Shown: positions 16,711 to 25,357 of the stretch, in pieces
Layout of the letters: each line of letters starts with the position of its first letter
Position numbering within the stretch: position 1 is the first letter of the stretch
Assembly (NCBI GenBank): GCA_035362715.1
Contig: DAOSDU010000014.1
Span: 1-45,464, forward strand
DNA from: Methanofastidiosum sp.
GTDB taxonomy: Archaea; Methanobacteriota_B; Thermococci; Methanofastidiosales; Methanofastidiosaceae
Length of the DNA stretch: 45,464 bases
Direction: 5' to 3'
Program-made: the position numbers and the translations under genes
The notes under the pieces: model-generated
Databases searched by the model: none
What the model was told of the DNA's origin: nothing
The model's input: the letters and a program-made list of their open reading frames with translations, nothing else

Positions 16711-18066
16711 ATGGTCTTAGACTCGCTTTCGGGCGCATTAAGCGGTGCATTGAGAAAATTGACAAAGGCAGGGGTAGTTGATGAATCTCTTATAAAAGAG
16801 CTTGTTAAGGACATTCAAAAGGCACTCTTACTTTCTGATGTCAATGTTAAGCTAGTCTTTGAATTATCGAAGAATATAGAATCAAGAGCAATGGAAGAAA
16901 AACTACCAAAAGGTGTGTCGAGAAAGGAGCACATAATAAAGATAGTTTATGAAGAGCTTTCAAAATTTATGGGTTCTGATACCAAAAAGGAGCATCTTCC
17001 AGATAAAAAAGGCAAAATAGTCTTGATGATAGGTATTCAGGGGGGCGGAAAGACCACAACTACCGGAAAACTTGCTAGATTTTACCAAAAACGAGGATTT
17101 AGGGTAGGTGTTGTCGGGGCAGATACTTGGAGACCTGGAGCATTTGAACAGTTAAAACAGTTCTGTGCCGAGAATAACATACCTGTGTTTGGGGATCCAA
17201 AGGAAAAGGACAGTATCAAACTAGCAAGGGAAGGAGTAAAATTCTTTAAGGAAAAGACTTCGGACATAATTATTGTTGATACAGCCGGAAGGCACAGAGA
17301 AGAAAAAGGATTAATAGAGGAGATGACTGAAATCTCCAATACAATAAATCCTGACGAAGTAACACTTGTTATTGATGGTACAATTGGCCAACAAGCCTTT
17401 GTTCAAGCTGAAGGATTTGCAAATGCAACTACAGTAGGATCTATAATAGTAACAAAACTAGATGGTTCGGCTAAAGGGGGAGGGGCACTATCTGCAGCAG
17501 CTGCTACAGGTGCACCTATTAAATTTATAGGAACAGGGGAAAGAATCGATTCTATAGAGCCTTTTGATCCAAAGAGGTTCGTTTCACGCTTATTGGGTCT
17601 TGGAGATCTTGAAACTCTTTTAGAGAAAGTAAAAGAAGCCTCTGAAGCAGAAGATTACTCAAAGCTTGACAAGGATAAGATACTTACAGGAAAGTTCGAT
17701 CTCTTTGACATGTATAGTCAACTTGAAATGGTAAGCAAAATGGGTCCATTGAAGCAGGTACTTTCTATGATACCTGGAATGGGGGCAAATCTTCCAACAG
17801 ACATGGTCGAAGTTGGAGAAGAGAAACTTACAAAATTTAGAATAATAATGGATTCTATGACGATGCAGGAAAAGAAGAATCCCAAGATTATTAATCATGA
17901 GCGCATAAGAAGAATTTCTAGAGGGTCTGGTACAAATCAGGGCGAGGTAAAAGAGCTATTAAATCAGTATGCAATGATTAAGAAGTTCTTGAAAGGCATG
18001 AACAAAAGACAACTCAGAGGCATGAAGGGAAAAATGCCTATGATGCCACCTGGATTTGAAATGTGA
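16711..18066 (+). CDS. srp54: Signal recognition particle protein SRP54
   Basis: A 451-residue SRP GTPase with N, G and M domains. The N domain spans about 1-90. GTPase motifs include GIQGGGKTTTTGKLARF (P loop), DTAGRHREEKGL and TKLDGSAKGGGALS. The M domain, from about 320, has GPLKQVLSMIPGMG, the RRISRGSG RNA-binding motif and a Met-rich tail (MPMMPPGFEM). SRP54 binds 7S RNA and signal sequences and docks with FtsY to deliver ribosomes to the membrane. Start ATG 16711 has SD AGGTG. The gene converges on cfbB with one base between stops. Confidence 0.97.
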   Translation: MVLDSLSGALSGALRKLTKAGVVDESLIKELVKDIQKALLLSDVNVKLVFELSKNIESRAMEEKLPKGVSRKEHIIKIVYEELSKFMGSDTKKEHLPDKKGKIVLMIGIQGGGKTTTTGKLARFYQKRGFRVGVVGADTWRPGAFEQLKQFCAENNIPVFGDPKEKDSIKLAREGVKFFKEKTSDIIIVDTAGRHREEKGLIEEMTEISNTINPDEVTLVIDGTIGQQAFVQAEGFANATTVGSIIVTKLDGSAKGGGALSAAAATGAPIKFIGTGERIDSIEPFDPKRFVSRLLGLGDLETLLEKVKEASEAEDYSKLDKDKILTGKFDLFDMYSQLEMVSKMGPLKQVLSMIPGMGANLPTDMVEVGEEKLTKFRIIMDSMTMQEKKNPKIINHERIRRISRGSGTNQGEVKELLNQYAMIKKFLKGMNKRQLRGMKGKMPMMPPGFEM

Positions 18067-18067
18067 T

Positions 18068-19429
18068 TTATCGATAAACGCTTTCTAAAAATGAAGAGGC
18101 CCACGAAGGGGCACCTCCAACGTGAACATGCAAATAGGAACCAATACATTTATTTTTTATTAATCCGTCCATACCATTATTAATTCCTTTACCCCTTAAA
18201 ATCCTGTAGGCAAAGTCTTGTTTATTGGGCAAAGGTTCCATTTTGGAATAATGGAATTCATGGCCCTTTACGTTATCCTTTAAGAAGAAGTGCTTTTCAG
18301 TAGGTTGTGCAACAACATAACTTAAACCCTGTTTACTTTTTTTCATTAACGTTCCTTCGTCGAATATTCCTGCCATAGGATATCTTTTATTTTCTACTTC
18401 TATGTATTTGGAAAGCATCATTAGCCCACCACATTCGCCGTATATCGGTTTAGATTCTTCAAAAGCAGATTTCAAGCCTTTTAAAAAATCTTGATTTCTT
18501 GATATACTGTCAGGATATATCTCAGGATATCCTCCACCAATGTAATAACAGTCAGCTTCAGGCAAATTCTCTCCTTCAGTAGGTCTGAAATACCTTATTT
18601 TAGCGCCATTTTCTTCCAGGGCTTCTATATTTTCTCTATAGTAAAAACTGAAAGCTTTGTCGAATGGTATACCAACAGTAATTTTACTATTCTTTAATTC
18701 TGGATTAATTTTAAATAAAAATCCTTCTTTTTTCTCTAAGTCTTCTGCTTCATCTGCTATACCTTTTATTTTATCAACATCAAGGGAATTTTCAATCTCT
18801 TTTCCTAGATCTTCCATAACTTCTTCTCTATCATCTCTTTCAATAAGGGGTACTAGTCCGAGATGCCTAGAGTTCAATGATATTGCACCTCTCTCAATGC
18901 TGCCTACAATCTCAACGTCTGTAAAAGCTTCTATAGCCTTTTTTAATTTTTGATAGTGGACATCATCTCTAACCTGATTTAAGATAACTCCTCTTATTTT
19001 GACATTTGGGTCTAGGGCTTGAAATCCTTTGATATATGCAGCTGCACTTTTTGTCAATGAACGAGTGTTCATCACAAGAATTACTGGAGAATCTAAAATC
19101 TTTGAAACATGTGAAGTTGAACCGATTTCTTGAACTGGATCAATTCCTTCATATAGGCCCCTTACACCTTCTATGATTGCTATATCTTTCTTATCTGCGC
19201 CTCTTGTAAAATTCTCGATTAGTGCATCTTTTTCCATAAAAAAAGTATCAAGATTTCTAGAGAAGTTCCCCGTGGCAAATCTATGATATATTGGATCAAT
19301 AAAATCTGGCCCTACTTTGAAAGGCGCAACCTTCTTTTTCTTGGATAGTGCTTTCATTATCCCACAAGAAATTGAAGTCTTGCCAACACCAGAAGCAGTT
19401 CCAGAAATTACAATCCTAGGTATCTTCAA
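18068..19429 (-). CDS. cfbB: Ni-sirohydrochlorin a,c-diamide synthase CfbB
   Basis: A 453-residue CobB/CbiA-family enzyme that uses ATP and glutamine to amidate the a and c acetate side chains of Ni-sirohydrochlorin. The N-terminal ATPase part has the P loop SGTASGVGKTS (9-19) and KVGPDFIDPIYH. The C-terminal class I amidotransferase has YGECGGLMML with nucleophile Cys333 and His434/436 in SYLHVHVG. The cobyrinate homologue in B12 synthesis looks alike; the position next to cfbC, cfbD and cfbE decides for F430. It is the last gene of the operon, and its start overlaps cfbC by 4 bases (ATGA). Confidence 0.93.
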   Translation of the reverse strand: MKIPRIVISGTASGVGKTSISCGIMKALSKKKKVAPFKVGPDFIDPIYHRFATGNFSRNLDTFFMEKDALIENFTRGADKKDIAIIEGVRGLYEGIDPVQEIGSTSHVSKILDSPVILVMNTRSLTKSAAAYIKGFQALDPNVKIRGVILNQVRDDVHYQKLKKAIEAFTDVEIVGSIERGAISLNSRHLGLVPLIERDDREEVMEDLGKEIENSLDVDKIKGIADEAEDLEKKEGFLFKINPELKNSKITVGIPFDKAFSFYYRENIEALEENGAKIRYFRPTEGENLPEADCYYIGGGYPEIYPDSISRNQDFLKGLKSAFEESKPIYGECGGLMMLSKYIEVENKRYPMAGIFDEGTLMKKSKQGLSYVVAQPTEKHFFLKDNVKGHEFHYSKMEPLPNKQDFAYRILRGKGINNGMDGLIKNKCIGSYLHVHVGGAPSWASSFLESVYR

Positions 19430-20217
19430 TAGAACCCTCCAATTATTGATCTTATCTTTTCATCTGTTGTGGGATTTGGAACTCTGGCTTCTTTATTTTT
19501 AATTATTTTATTTCCAATATCTTTGAATTTTAAATTTAGAGAGTCATCTGGGTATTTTTCAAGAACAGTTTTACCCTCAATCTCACTTTCATATATTTTG
19601 GGATTTCTTTCAACTGCATTAATTAACTGTGAGCCTATCTCTTCTGAATATGATTTTATTTTTTCTTCCTCGTTTGGTATGCCCCTCATATTTCCTATTA
19701 TTCCTCCCATCTTTACATTGAGATTAAATAGGCCCTTTGCAATATTGTTTGCTGCATAGACTGAAAGATATTCCCCGCTAGTAACTATGTAAATTTCATC
19801 TGCATATCCTTCTCTAGCAGGACCAGCAAATCCGCCACAAACAACATCCCCTGGGACATCATATATTATTATGTCAAACCCTTTTTCAAGGTAATAATCT
19901 TTATTTAGTGTTTTCAATGCAACAAGAATTCCTCTGCCTGCACACCCTACTCCTGCAGCGGGCCCGCCTACCTCAACACCTTTTACACCATTATATCCTT
20001 CAAAAATTAATTTATCTGGGTCTGTAATACCTTTCTTGTACAAATCCAAGACTGTATCTATTCGTCTACCACCAAAGAGATTAATAGTGCTATCACTTTT
20101 TGGATCGCAACCAATAAGTAAGACTTCAAATCCTTCAGAAGCCATATTTACCGAAAGATTTGACGATATCGAGGACTTTCCTATTCCACCTTTTCCATAT
20201 ATTGCAATTTGTTTCAT
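19426..20217 (-). CDS. cfbC: Ni-sirohydrochlorin a,c-diamide reductive cyclase, NifH-like subunit CfbC
   Basis: A 263-residue nitrogenase-reductase-like ATPase. The P loop is GKGGIGKSS (8-16); the [4Fe-4S] ligands are Cys92 in GVGCAGRG and Cys127 in DVVCGGF; DVPGDVV is switch II. As a homodimer it passes electrons to CfbD with ATP hydrolysis during the six-electron ring reduction and lactam closure that give 15,17(3)-seco-F430-17(3)-acid. Nitrogenase NifH and chlorophyllide reductase relatives share these motifs; neighbours and length fix this as CfbC. It overlaps cfbD by 4 bases and cfbB by 4 bases, indicating translational coupling. Confidence 0.94.
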   Translation of the reverse strand: MKQIAIYGKGGIGKSSISSNLSVNMASEGFEVLLIGCDPKSDSTINLFGGRRIDTVLDLYKKGITDPDKLIFEGYNGVKGVEVGGPAAGVGCAGRGILVALKTLNKDYYLEKGFDIIIYDVPGDVVCGGFAGPAREGYADEIYIVTSGEYLSVYAANNIAKGLFNLNVKMGGIIGNMRGIPNEEEKIKSYSEEIGSQLINAVERNPKIYESEIEGKTVLEKYPDDSLNLKFKDIGNKIIKNKEARVPNPTTDEKIRSIIGGFY

Positions 20218-21290
20218 TGAATCCCTGCAGCATTTCTTATTGCTTCACCAAGTTCACTAAGAACAATTTCTCTTGTACCCATCACAGTTGAGTGTGAAGC
20301 TATTTCAACTGTTACATATTTGTATCCTCTGTCTTCAAGTGGGTGTACTTCTCTTGGGCCATTTGTAACTGCTATAGATTCTTTGTTTATGATAGGTAAT
20401 GCTTGTGGTATTCCAACTGCAACAAGAAGATCAAAATCTTTATCTTTGAGGTACTCTATTGCGTTTTTGCCTGCTATTGGGTATTCGTCCATTCCTCCAG
20501 AAATATAATCAATAGTAATGTCATTGGACTCAAAATTATTTTTTATATCTTCTACGTATCTCTTGATTCTTAAGAGGCCCACATCTTTAGAAAGATTACC
20601 AACGTTTATCACAGATCCCCCATGTTTTTTTGAAGCTAAATTTATTGCAAGAGGTATATCTGCAAAAAGATATGCAGTCTCTTTTTTTGCATTTAGAATT
20701 ACAGCTATTTTTTTGTTCTCCTTTAGTAGATTGACTATATGGTCTGCAACTACCTTAAGTTCCGTTCCTCTCGAAGGTCGAGTGTATTTTGATTTAGCCA
20801 TTCCGCTATTTGACTCAACTTCAGTTGCCAAAAGGAGCATCTTTTCTTGTCTTTTAAATTCATTTTCATCAATAAGACCAAATTCCATTGCAGCCTTCAA
20901 GGTTTCTATGGCTCCTCTTGTATTCGCTCCCATGCAGCCATGGATTTCTACAAAGAAGGCTTTGTCCTTTAAACCAGAATCGGCTATAGCTTTTTTCACA
21001 TTTTCACCAATTATCATGCTAACACATGATCCAACAACACCTATAGTCTTGGGGGAAAAAAGCTCATCAACTTCGTGTAATACTTCAATTAGTTTATCAC
21101 TAGCACCAAAAATTAAATCTTCTTCTGACATTGAAGTAGTTACTACTTTCATTCCATCTTCTTCTAGTAATCTAGCTGCCCGGAACCCACATCCAGAGGG
21201 CCCATGTAATACTGCAACATCGACATCAAGGTCTCTCAATGTGTACAAGGCTGCAACTATAGGATTTGGTCTAGGAGTTAATATATTCAT
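20214..21290 (-). CDS. cfbD: Ni-sirohydrochlorin a,c-diamide reductive cyclase, NifD-like subunit CfbD
   Basis: A 358-residue NifD-like protein, shorter than nitrogenase NifD and typical of CfbD. Cysteines placed to hold the [4Fe-4S] cluster are Cys34 (PSGCGF), Cys89 (VGSCVS) and Cys119 (IHGCMGANTRG). It binds the nickel tetrapyrrole and receives electrons from CfbC. FeMo-cofactor ligands of true nitrogenase are absent, and no nifE, nifN or nifB is near. The long antisense frame across it is a shadow. The start at 21290 lies 4 bases beyond the cfbE stop. Confidence 0.93.
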   Translation of the reverse strand: MNILTPRPNPIVAALYTLRDLDVDVAVLHGPSGCGFRAARLLEEDGMKVVTTSMSEEDLIFGASDKLIEVLHEVDELFSPKTIGVVGSCVSMIIGENVKKAIADSGLKDKAFFVEIHGCMGANTRGAIETLKAAMEFGLIDENEFKRQEKMLLLATEVESNSGMAKSKYTRPSRGTELKVVADHIVNLLKENKKIAVILNAKKETAYLFADIPLAINLASKKHGGSVINVGNLSKDVGLLRIKRYVEDIKNNFESNDITIDYISGGMDEYPIAGKNAIEYLKDKDFDLLVAVGIPQALPIINKESIAVTNGPREVHPLEDRGYKYVTVEIASHSTVMGTREIVLSELGEAIRNAAGIQ

Positions 21291-21294
21291 TTTA

Positions 21295-22566
21295 TCACTT
21301 ACCGCATTCTATTAAAAGATCCCCCGCTTTAATCTTTAGTTCAGTGCTATTTTTTAGGTATTTAAATGTTTCAAAATCATGATCACCTAATAAAAATGCA
21401 TTGTCTACTAGATTGCCAAATTCTCCAATTACTTTATCTAAAGCAAAAATATCTATTTTTTGGCAATGTGATACGTTATTTAAATCAATCAATAAATTAA
21501 TGTTTTTATAGAACATATCATAGTTCTTTTTCAAAAGAGATAATAAATATCTTAAGCTGTCTTCCGAAAAGCCTCCAGATTTATCTATAATTTTAGTATA
21601 ATCATTTTCATTTAAAACAGATAATCTATTTGCCACGCCATTAAATATCTTTAAATTGTCTGACATTTTTTCTAGGTCTTTATTTAATAACTTTAAAGCC
21701 ATGGCGCTGAATAGTATGGGATTCACATATCCCGCTAGAAGATAATTTCCATTGAATTTAGATTGTAATTCCAAATCTTTGAAATAAATGCTAGAATGAA
21801 CATCATTACCAATTTGTAGATAATCAGGTAGTTCAATCCTTACATCTTCCCATATTCGTAAAACATCTTTTTTATATTCATTCGCTAAATCATTTGCAAT
21901 CTTATCTTTTCCATCAATTATAATTTTGCCTTCAGATAATTTGAAAAGCTGTTTTTTTGCTTCCAATGAATTGCTATTTCCTCCTTTTATTTTATATACC
22001 GGATTAGTACTTGTCAGAATTGAAATATTGCCGACCCCACATATACCGAGGCTTTCTTCAAGCACATGGGGCATTTTATCATGTTCTGACAATATTTTAG
22101 CCATGTAACCAGGAGATATCGAATTATTTTCATCTATCTTTTTGGCTTTACCTTTTAGAAAAGACTCATAACCTATTGAGGAGTTAAGTAAAACTTCATT
22201 GTCAAATGAAAGAAGAAAGGCCAAAATATGTGCTGTTGTCGTTTTACTCTTTGATCCCGTGATTTCAATTACCTTATCTTTACTATTAAATAGAAATTTT
22301 ACTAGTTCATGATGAGTTAATTTCTTATTATCTGAAAAAGAAGAAAGAAAATAGTCGGGGCAATGGACAGGATGTACAATAGTGTAATCTATGTAATCTT
22401 TTTCTACAGAATCAATGACTTGGATATTTTTTTTATTGATTTCTTGCCTTTTTTCGCCCCTGGTTTGATATATGTCATAGATAATTACTTCGTAGCCCCG
22501 ATCCTTTAGGATAGATGCTAGGTAATTTCCCCCATGATTTATATCTAGTATGATAAACTTGTTCAT
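21295..22566 (-). CDS. cfbE: Coenzyme F430 synthetase CfbE (Mur-ligase-like)
   Basis: A 423-residue MurC/MurF-like ATP-dependent ligase that closes the carbocyclic F ring of seco-F430-17(3)-acid to give coenzyme F430. The ATP loop is EITGSKSKTTTA (101-112). Further Mur-like parts are a central SILTSTNPVYK stretch and the C-terminal domain from about 310 with IIDKSGGFSEDSLRYLL. The N-terminal domain (ILDINHGGNYLASILKDRGY) resembles a short Rossmann unit. The gene lies between cfbA (one-base overlap at 22566) and cfbD (4-base gap), which secures the assignment against peptidoglycan or cyanophycin ligases. Confidence 0.92.
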   Translation of the reverse strand: MNKFIILDINHGGNYLASILKDRGYEVIIYDIYQTRGEKRQEINKKNIQVIDSVEKDYIDYTIVHPVHCPDYFLSSFSDNKKLTHHELVKFLFNSKDKVIEITGSKSKTTTAHILAFLLSFDNEVLLNSSIGYESFLKGKAKKIDENNSISPGYMAKILSEHDKMPHVLEESLGICGVGNISILTSTNPVYKIKGGNSNSLEAKKQLFKLSEGKIIIDGKDKIANDLANEYKKDVLRIWEDVRIELPDYLQIGNDVHSSIYFKDLELQSKFNGNYLLAGYVNPILFSAMALKLLNKDLEKMSDNLKIFNGVANRLSVLNENDYTKIIDKSGGFSEDSLRYLLSLLKKNYDMFYKNINLLIDLNNVSHCQKIDIFALDKVIGEFGNLVDNAFLLGDHDFETFKYLKNSTELKIKAGDLLIECGK

Positions 22567-22949
22567 TAATATTTTTCCTTTACTCTATCCCAAAGAATCT
22601 CAGCAATCCTTCTGTCAGGGCCAATAGGTTCGCAGTAAATTAGTTTTACTTTTTTACCATATACATCAATTGTACTCTTCCCATTTTGGAAGCCACCGAC
22701 TTCATTTGGAATATCTTCCGTTGTATGAACGCCCTTTGCTAAGAATACTGGAATTATATACAATTCATCAGCGCCCTTCTTAACAGCACTTTTTACGCCG
22801 TCCATTATCTTTGGGGTATTCATTTCCATGAATCCAATCTCTATTATTCCTCCATCAAAATAATCTTTAAAAATTTCTGATAATTTTGTTAGAAGCTCTT
22901 TGTTGTAACTGAGCCTACTACCATGTCCAACTAATATTGCACCTTTCAT
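22566..22949 (-). CDS. cfbA: Sirohydrochlorin nickelochelatase CfbA (short CbiX type)
   Basis: A 127-residue small chelatase that works as a homodimer and inserts Ni(II) into sirohydrochlorin (also Co(II) in related enzymes). His9 in LVGHGSR and His75 in AKGVHTTEDIP are the metal-handling residues; PVFLAKG is the family loop. The length matches archaeal CbiX-S. It is the first gene of the F430 operon, with SD GAGGTG 8 bases before ATG 22949 and a TATA box further upstream. The same protein could also serve cobalamin synthesis. Confidence 0.92.
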   Translation of the reverse strand: MKGAILVGHGSRLSYNKELLTKLSEIFKDYFDGGIIEIGFMEMNTPKIMDGVKSAVKKGADELYIIPVFLAKGVHTTEDIPNEVGGFQNGKSTIDVYGKKVKLIYCEPIGPDRRIAEILWDRVKEKY

Positions 22950-22970
22950 CTATTACACCTCACATATATC

Positions 22971-22998
22971 GTGTTACTTTATTTATATTTTGTGTTAC
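22971..22998 (-). promoter_or_regulatory. F430 operon promoter with GTGTTAC direct repeat
   Basis: On the plus strand GTGTTAC occurs at 22971-22977 and again at 22992-22998, a 21-base period (two helical turns). The 14 bases between hold ATTTATATTT, which is the TATA box (AAATATAAAT) for the minus-strand operon. A repeat covering the core promoter is well placed to block TBP/TFB. Regulator unknown; nickel- or tetrapyrrole-responsive control is a guess. Confidence 0.5.
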
Positions 22999-23154
22999 CT
23001 ATCTTCCTTTCAGCAACTTTTAAAGGTTTTGTTTGAAGATAAGTTTCAATTGGGTTAAATTAGTATCTATTAAAAGTCTATCGTTTCTCATAACAAAGTT
23101 TTTATACGATAAATACATAAAGAAACTAGATATTTAAATAATTAGAGTGATTTT

Positions 23155-23505
23155 ATGTCTAAAATCTTAATAGTAGAGGATTATAAAGATTTATCCGAAT
23201 TTTATCAGGAATTCTTGGAGGGAGATAATTTGTTCACGGCTTCAGATGGAGAAGCAGCCGTTGCCCTTTACAAAGAGCATAAACCCGATGTAGTTCTAAT
23301 GGATTTAAAACTCCCAAAAAAAAGTGGCATAGATGCGACTAAGGAGATCATTCAATTTGACCCGAAGGCAAAGATAATTGCCATAACTGCTTATGGTTCT
23401 ACTATAGGTTCCAAGGCGTTAGAAGCAGGGGCAAAAGAAGTTTTGAGAAAACCTGTCAGATTTAATGAGTTAAAAGAGATAATAGCTAAGTATAAGTCTA
23501 TTTAG
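23155..23505 (+). CDS. CheY-like response regulator (single receiver domain)
   Basis: A 116-residue receiver domain with no output domain. Acid residues are in IVEDYKD (8-12), the phosphoacceptor is Asp50 in LMDLKLPKKSG, switch Thr78 is in AITAYG and Lys99 in LRKPVR. It probably signals by protein contact. No histidine kinase lies in the window. SD GAGTGAT precedes ATG 23155, and a TATA-like TTTTTATAC is near 23099-23107. The TPR gene begins about 30 bases after the stop on the same strand, suggesting one transcript. Confidence 0.9.
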   Translation: MSKILIVEDYKDLSEFYQEFLEGDNLFTASDGEAAVALYKEHKPDVVLMDLKLPKKSGIDATKEIIQFDPKAKIIAITAYGSTIGSKALEAGAKEVLRKPVRFNELKEIIAKYKSI

Positions 23506-23534
23506 CTTATTTATTGGACTATTGGGGTAATAAT

Positions 23535-24698
23535 GTGGTCTCTAAGAATCAAGAAAAAGCTTTTGACGTACTTTGGGATAACACTACTTATAAGGCAATA
23601 AATACTTATCGAGAAGGAAAGTACGCCGAAGCTGCAGAGCTTGCAAAACTTTCTATTGATATTGCAAAAAAAGTTTATGGAAACGATAGTACCAAAGTTG
23701 CTATTTCCATGAACAATCTCTCATTGATTTATGATGCCCAAGGAAAGTTTGAAGAAGCTGAATCTCTTTCCGTAAAAGCATTAGAAATATGGGAAAATAA
23801 TTTAGGCTCCGACGACCCCGATGTTGCCACATCTTTGAATAATCTTGCGGGTATTTATGTATCGAGAGGTAAATACAAAGAGGCCGAACCGCTATATAAA
23901 AGATCTTTGGATATTAAACAAAAAACTTTAGGCCAGAATCATCTCGAAATAGCTACAGGTTATAACAACCTGGCAGACCTTTATCGTTTAGAGAAAAAAT
24001 TCAATGAAGCAGAGACTCTTTACAGGAAAGCGATAGAAATATTTGAACATAACAAAGATCCCAAGAATCCAGATATTGGATCTGCTTTGAATAATTTGGC
24101 TGAAATACACAAAATAAAGGGACAATATACTGAAGCATTAAATCTGTATAAGAGGGCATTTGAAATATGGCGAAGTGCTTATGGCCCAGACCACCCAGAC
24201 ATTGCCACAGCAATAAATAACATTGCCGGAATTTATTATCTTGAAGGAAATTACGGGGAAGCTGAAAAACTTTACAGAGAAGTTCTGAAAATTGATGAAA
24301 AGAGTTATGGTAAGAATCATCACTATCATGCAATGACATTTAATAATATAGCTCTGGTCAAAGAGGGCATAGGACAATATGAAGAAGCAGAAAGCTACTT
24401 TAAAGAAGCATTTCAAATATCTGAGAAAACTTTAGGAGAATTCCATCCTTCGCTTGTGACATTTTTTAATAATCTAGCGGGATTATATCGGGCAAGAGAG
24501 CAATACGAAGAAGCAGAATTCTATTTTAAGAAAGGACTTATAATTTTAGAAAAAGTATTTGGCACAAATAATCCTGACGTAGCAATGGCAATGTTAAATC
24601 TTGCCGAGATGTATGAATCACAAGGAAGAACTGATGAGGCAAAACGGTATTCTGAAAGTGCGAAAAGTATTTTTAAAAAGACCTTGAAGAGTGATTAA
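23535..24698 (+). CDS. TPR repeat protein, kinesin-light-chain-like
   Basis: A 387-residue soluble protein made almost wholly of about nine 42-residue TPR units of the kinesin light chain type (unit core A-x-x-x-NNLA-x-[IL]-Y ... G-[KQ]-[YF]-x-EAE-x-[LY]-Y, then a YGxxHPDIA linker). It is a scaffold for protein binding; no catalytic part is seen. GTG 23535 is chosen because GGGGT lies six bases upstream; a TTG at 23514 would add seven residues and include the SD. It follows the receiver-domain gene closely and may be its partner. Its stop overlaps the convergent glycosylase by 4 bases. Confidence 0.85.
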   Translation: MVSKNQEKAFDVLWDNTTYKAINTYREGKYAEAAELAKLSIDIAKKVYGNDSTKVAISMNNLSLIYDAQGKFEEAESLSVKALEIWENNLGSDDPDVATSLNNLAGIYVSRGKYKEAEPLYKRSLDIKQKTLGQNHLEIATGYNNLADLYRLEKKFNEAETLYRKAIEIFEHNKDPKNPDIGSALNNLAEIHKIKGQYTEALNLYKRAFEIWRSAYGPDHPDIATAINNIAGIYYLEGNYGEAEKLYREVLKIDEKSYGKNHHYHAMTFNNIALVKEGIGQYEEAESYFKEAFQISEKTLGEFHPSLVTFFNNLAGLYRAREQYEEAEFYFKKGLIILEKVFGTNNPDVAMAMLNLAEMYESQGRTDEAKRYSESAKSIFKKTLKSD

Positions 24699-25357
24699 TA
24701 TATATTTTTATTTACTATATAATTACAGTTTGAATTAAGTGGACACTCTTTACAATTTGGATTTTTCTTGCATATATTTTTCCCTAATAGGACTATAAGT
24801 CCATGAAACTCTTGATATGTTAGCAGATCTTCAGGTATTTCATTTATTATGTATTTTTTTAGATCATCATAACTAATTTTTTCTTCAACAATTTTTAATC
24901 TTGAGTATATCCTCTTTGTATAAGTATCAACGACAAATTCAGTTTTTTCTGCGGCATATAGAATAATACTATCGGCAGTTTCGTCACCAATACCCTTTAA
25001 TTTTAATAGCTCTTCTCGTAGAATTTTTTTATCCTTTGAAAATAATAATTCCAGTTCTCCACCATAGGTAAATAATAGATATTCGGATATTTTTCTCAAT
25101 CTTTCTGCTTTCTGATTAAAGAAACCACTTGGTTTAATTATTTGCTTTAAATCATCAAGAGGCAATTCTACTATATCCTTTGGAGATAGAATCTTTGCTT
25201 CTTTTAGATTGCTCAAAGCTTTTTCAACATTGGTCCAAGTTGATTGTTGGGTAAGTATAGCACCAATTATAACTTCAAAAGGTCTATCTTTTGGCCACCA
25301 ACTGCCTACTTCTCCAAAATACTCTTTTAATATTTTGTATATCTCAAAGCTATTCAT
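24695..25357 (-). CDS. Endonuclease III-related DNA glycosylase (MagIII-like)
   Basis: A 220-residue HhH-GPD glycosylase with an iron-sulfur loop. The hairpin-helix-hairpin reads LKGIGDETADSIILYA, and the catalytic Asp is in FVVDTYTKRI. The Lys that gives EndoIII its AP-lyase activity (GxKTA) is Glu here (DETAD), as in the MagIII 3-methyladenine glycosylases, so a monofunctional glycosylase is likely. The C-terminus has CKKNPNCKECPLNSNC for a [4Fe-4S] cluster; the first spacing is 5 rather than 6. Its start overlaps the hemB stop by 4 bases (ATGA), making it the last gene of the heme-precursor operon. Confidence 0.85.
   Translation of the reverse strand: MNSFEIYKILKEYFGEVGSWWPKDRPFEVIIGAILTQQSTWTNVEKALSNLKEAKILSPKDIVELPLDDLKQIIKPSGFFNQKAERLRKISEYLLFTYGGELELLFSKDKKILREELLKLKGIGDETADSIILYAAEKTEFVVDTYTKRIYSRLKIVEEKISYDDLKKYIINEIPEDLLTYQEFHGLIVLLGKNICKKNPNCKECPLNSNCNYIVNKNIY

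Noticed and set aside
20214..21290. Nitrogenase component I for cfbD and cfbC pair
   Set aside because: The proteins are too short, lack cofactor ligands and have no nif partners; they sit inside a full cfb operon.
20518..21315. 265-residue open frame antisense to cfbD
   Set aside because: It mirrors cfbD codons (Ser/Phe/Ile rich, typical of an antisense shadow), has no family motif, and cfbD is certain.
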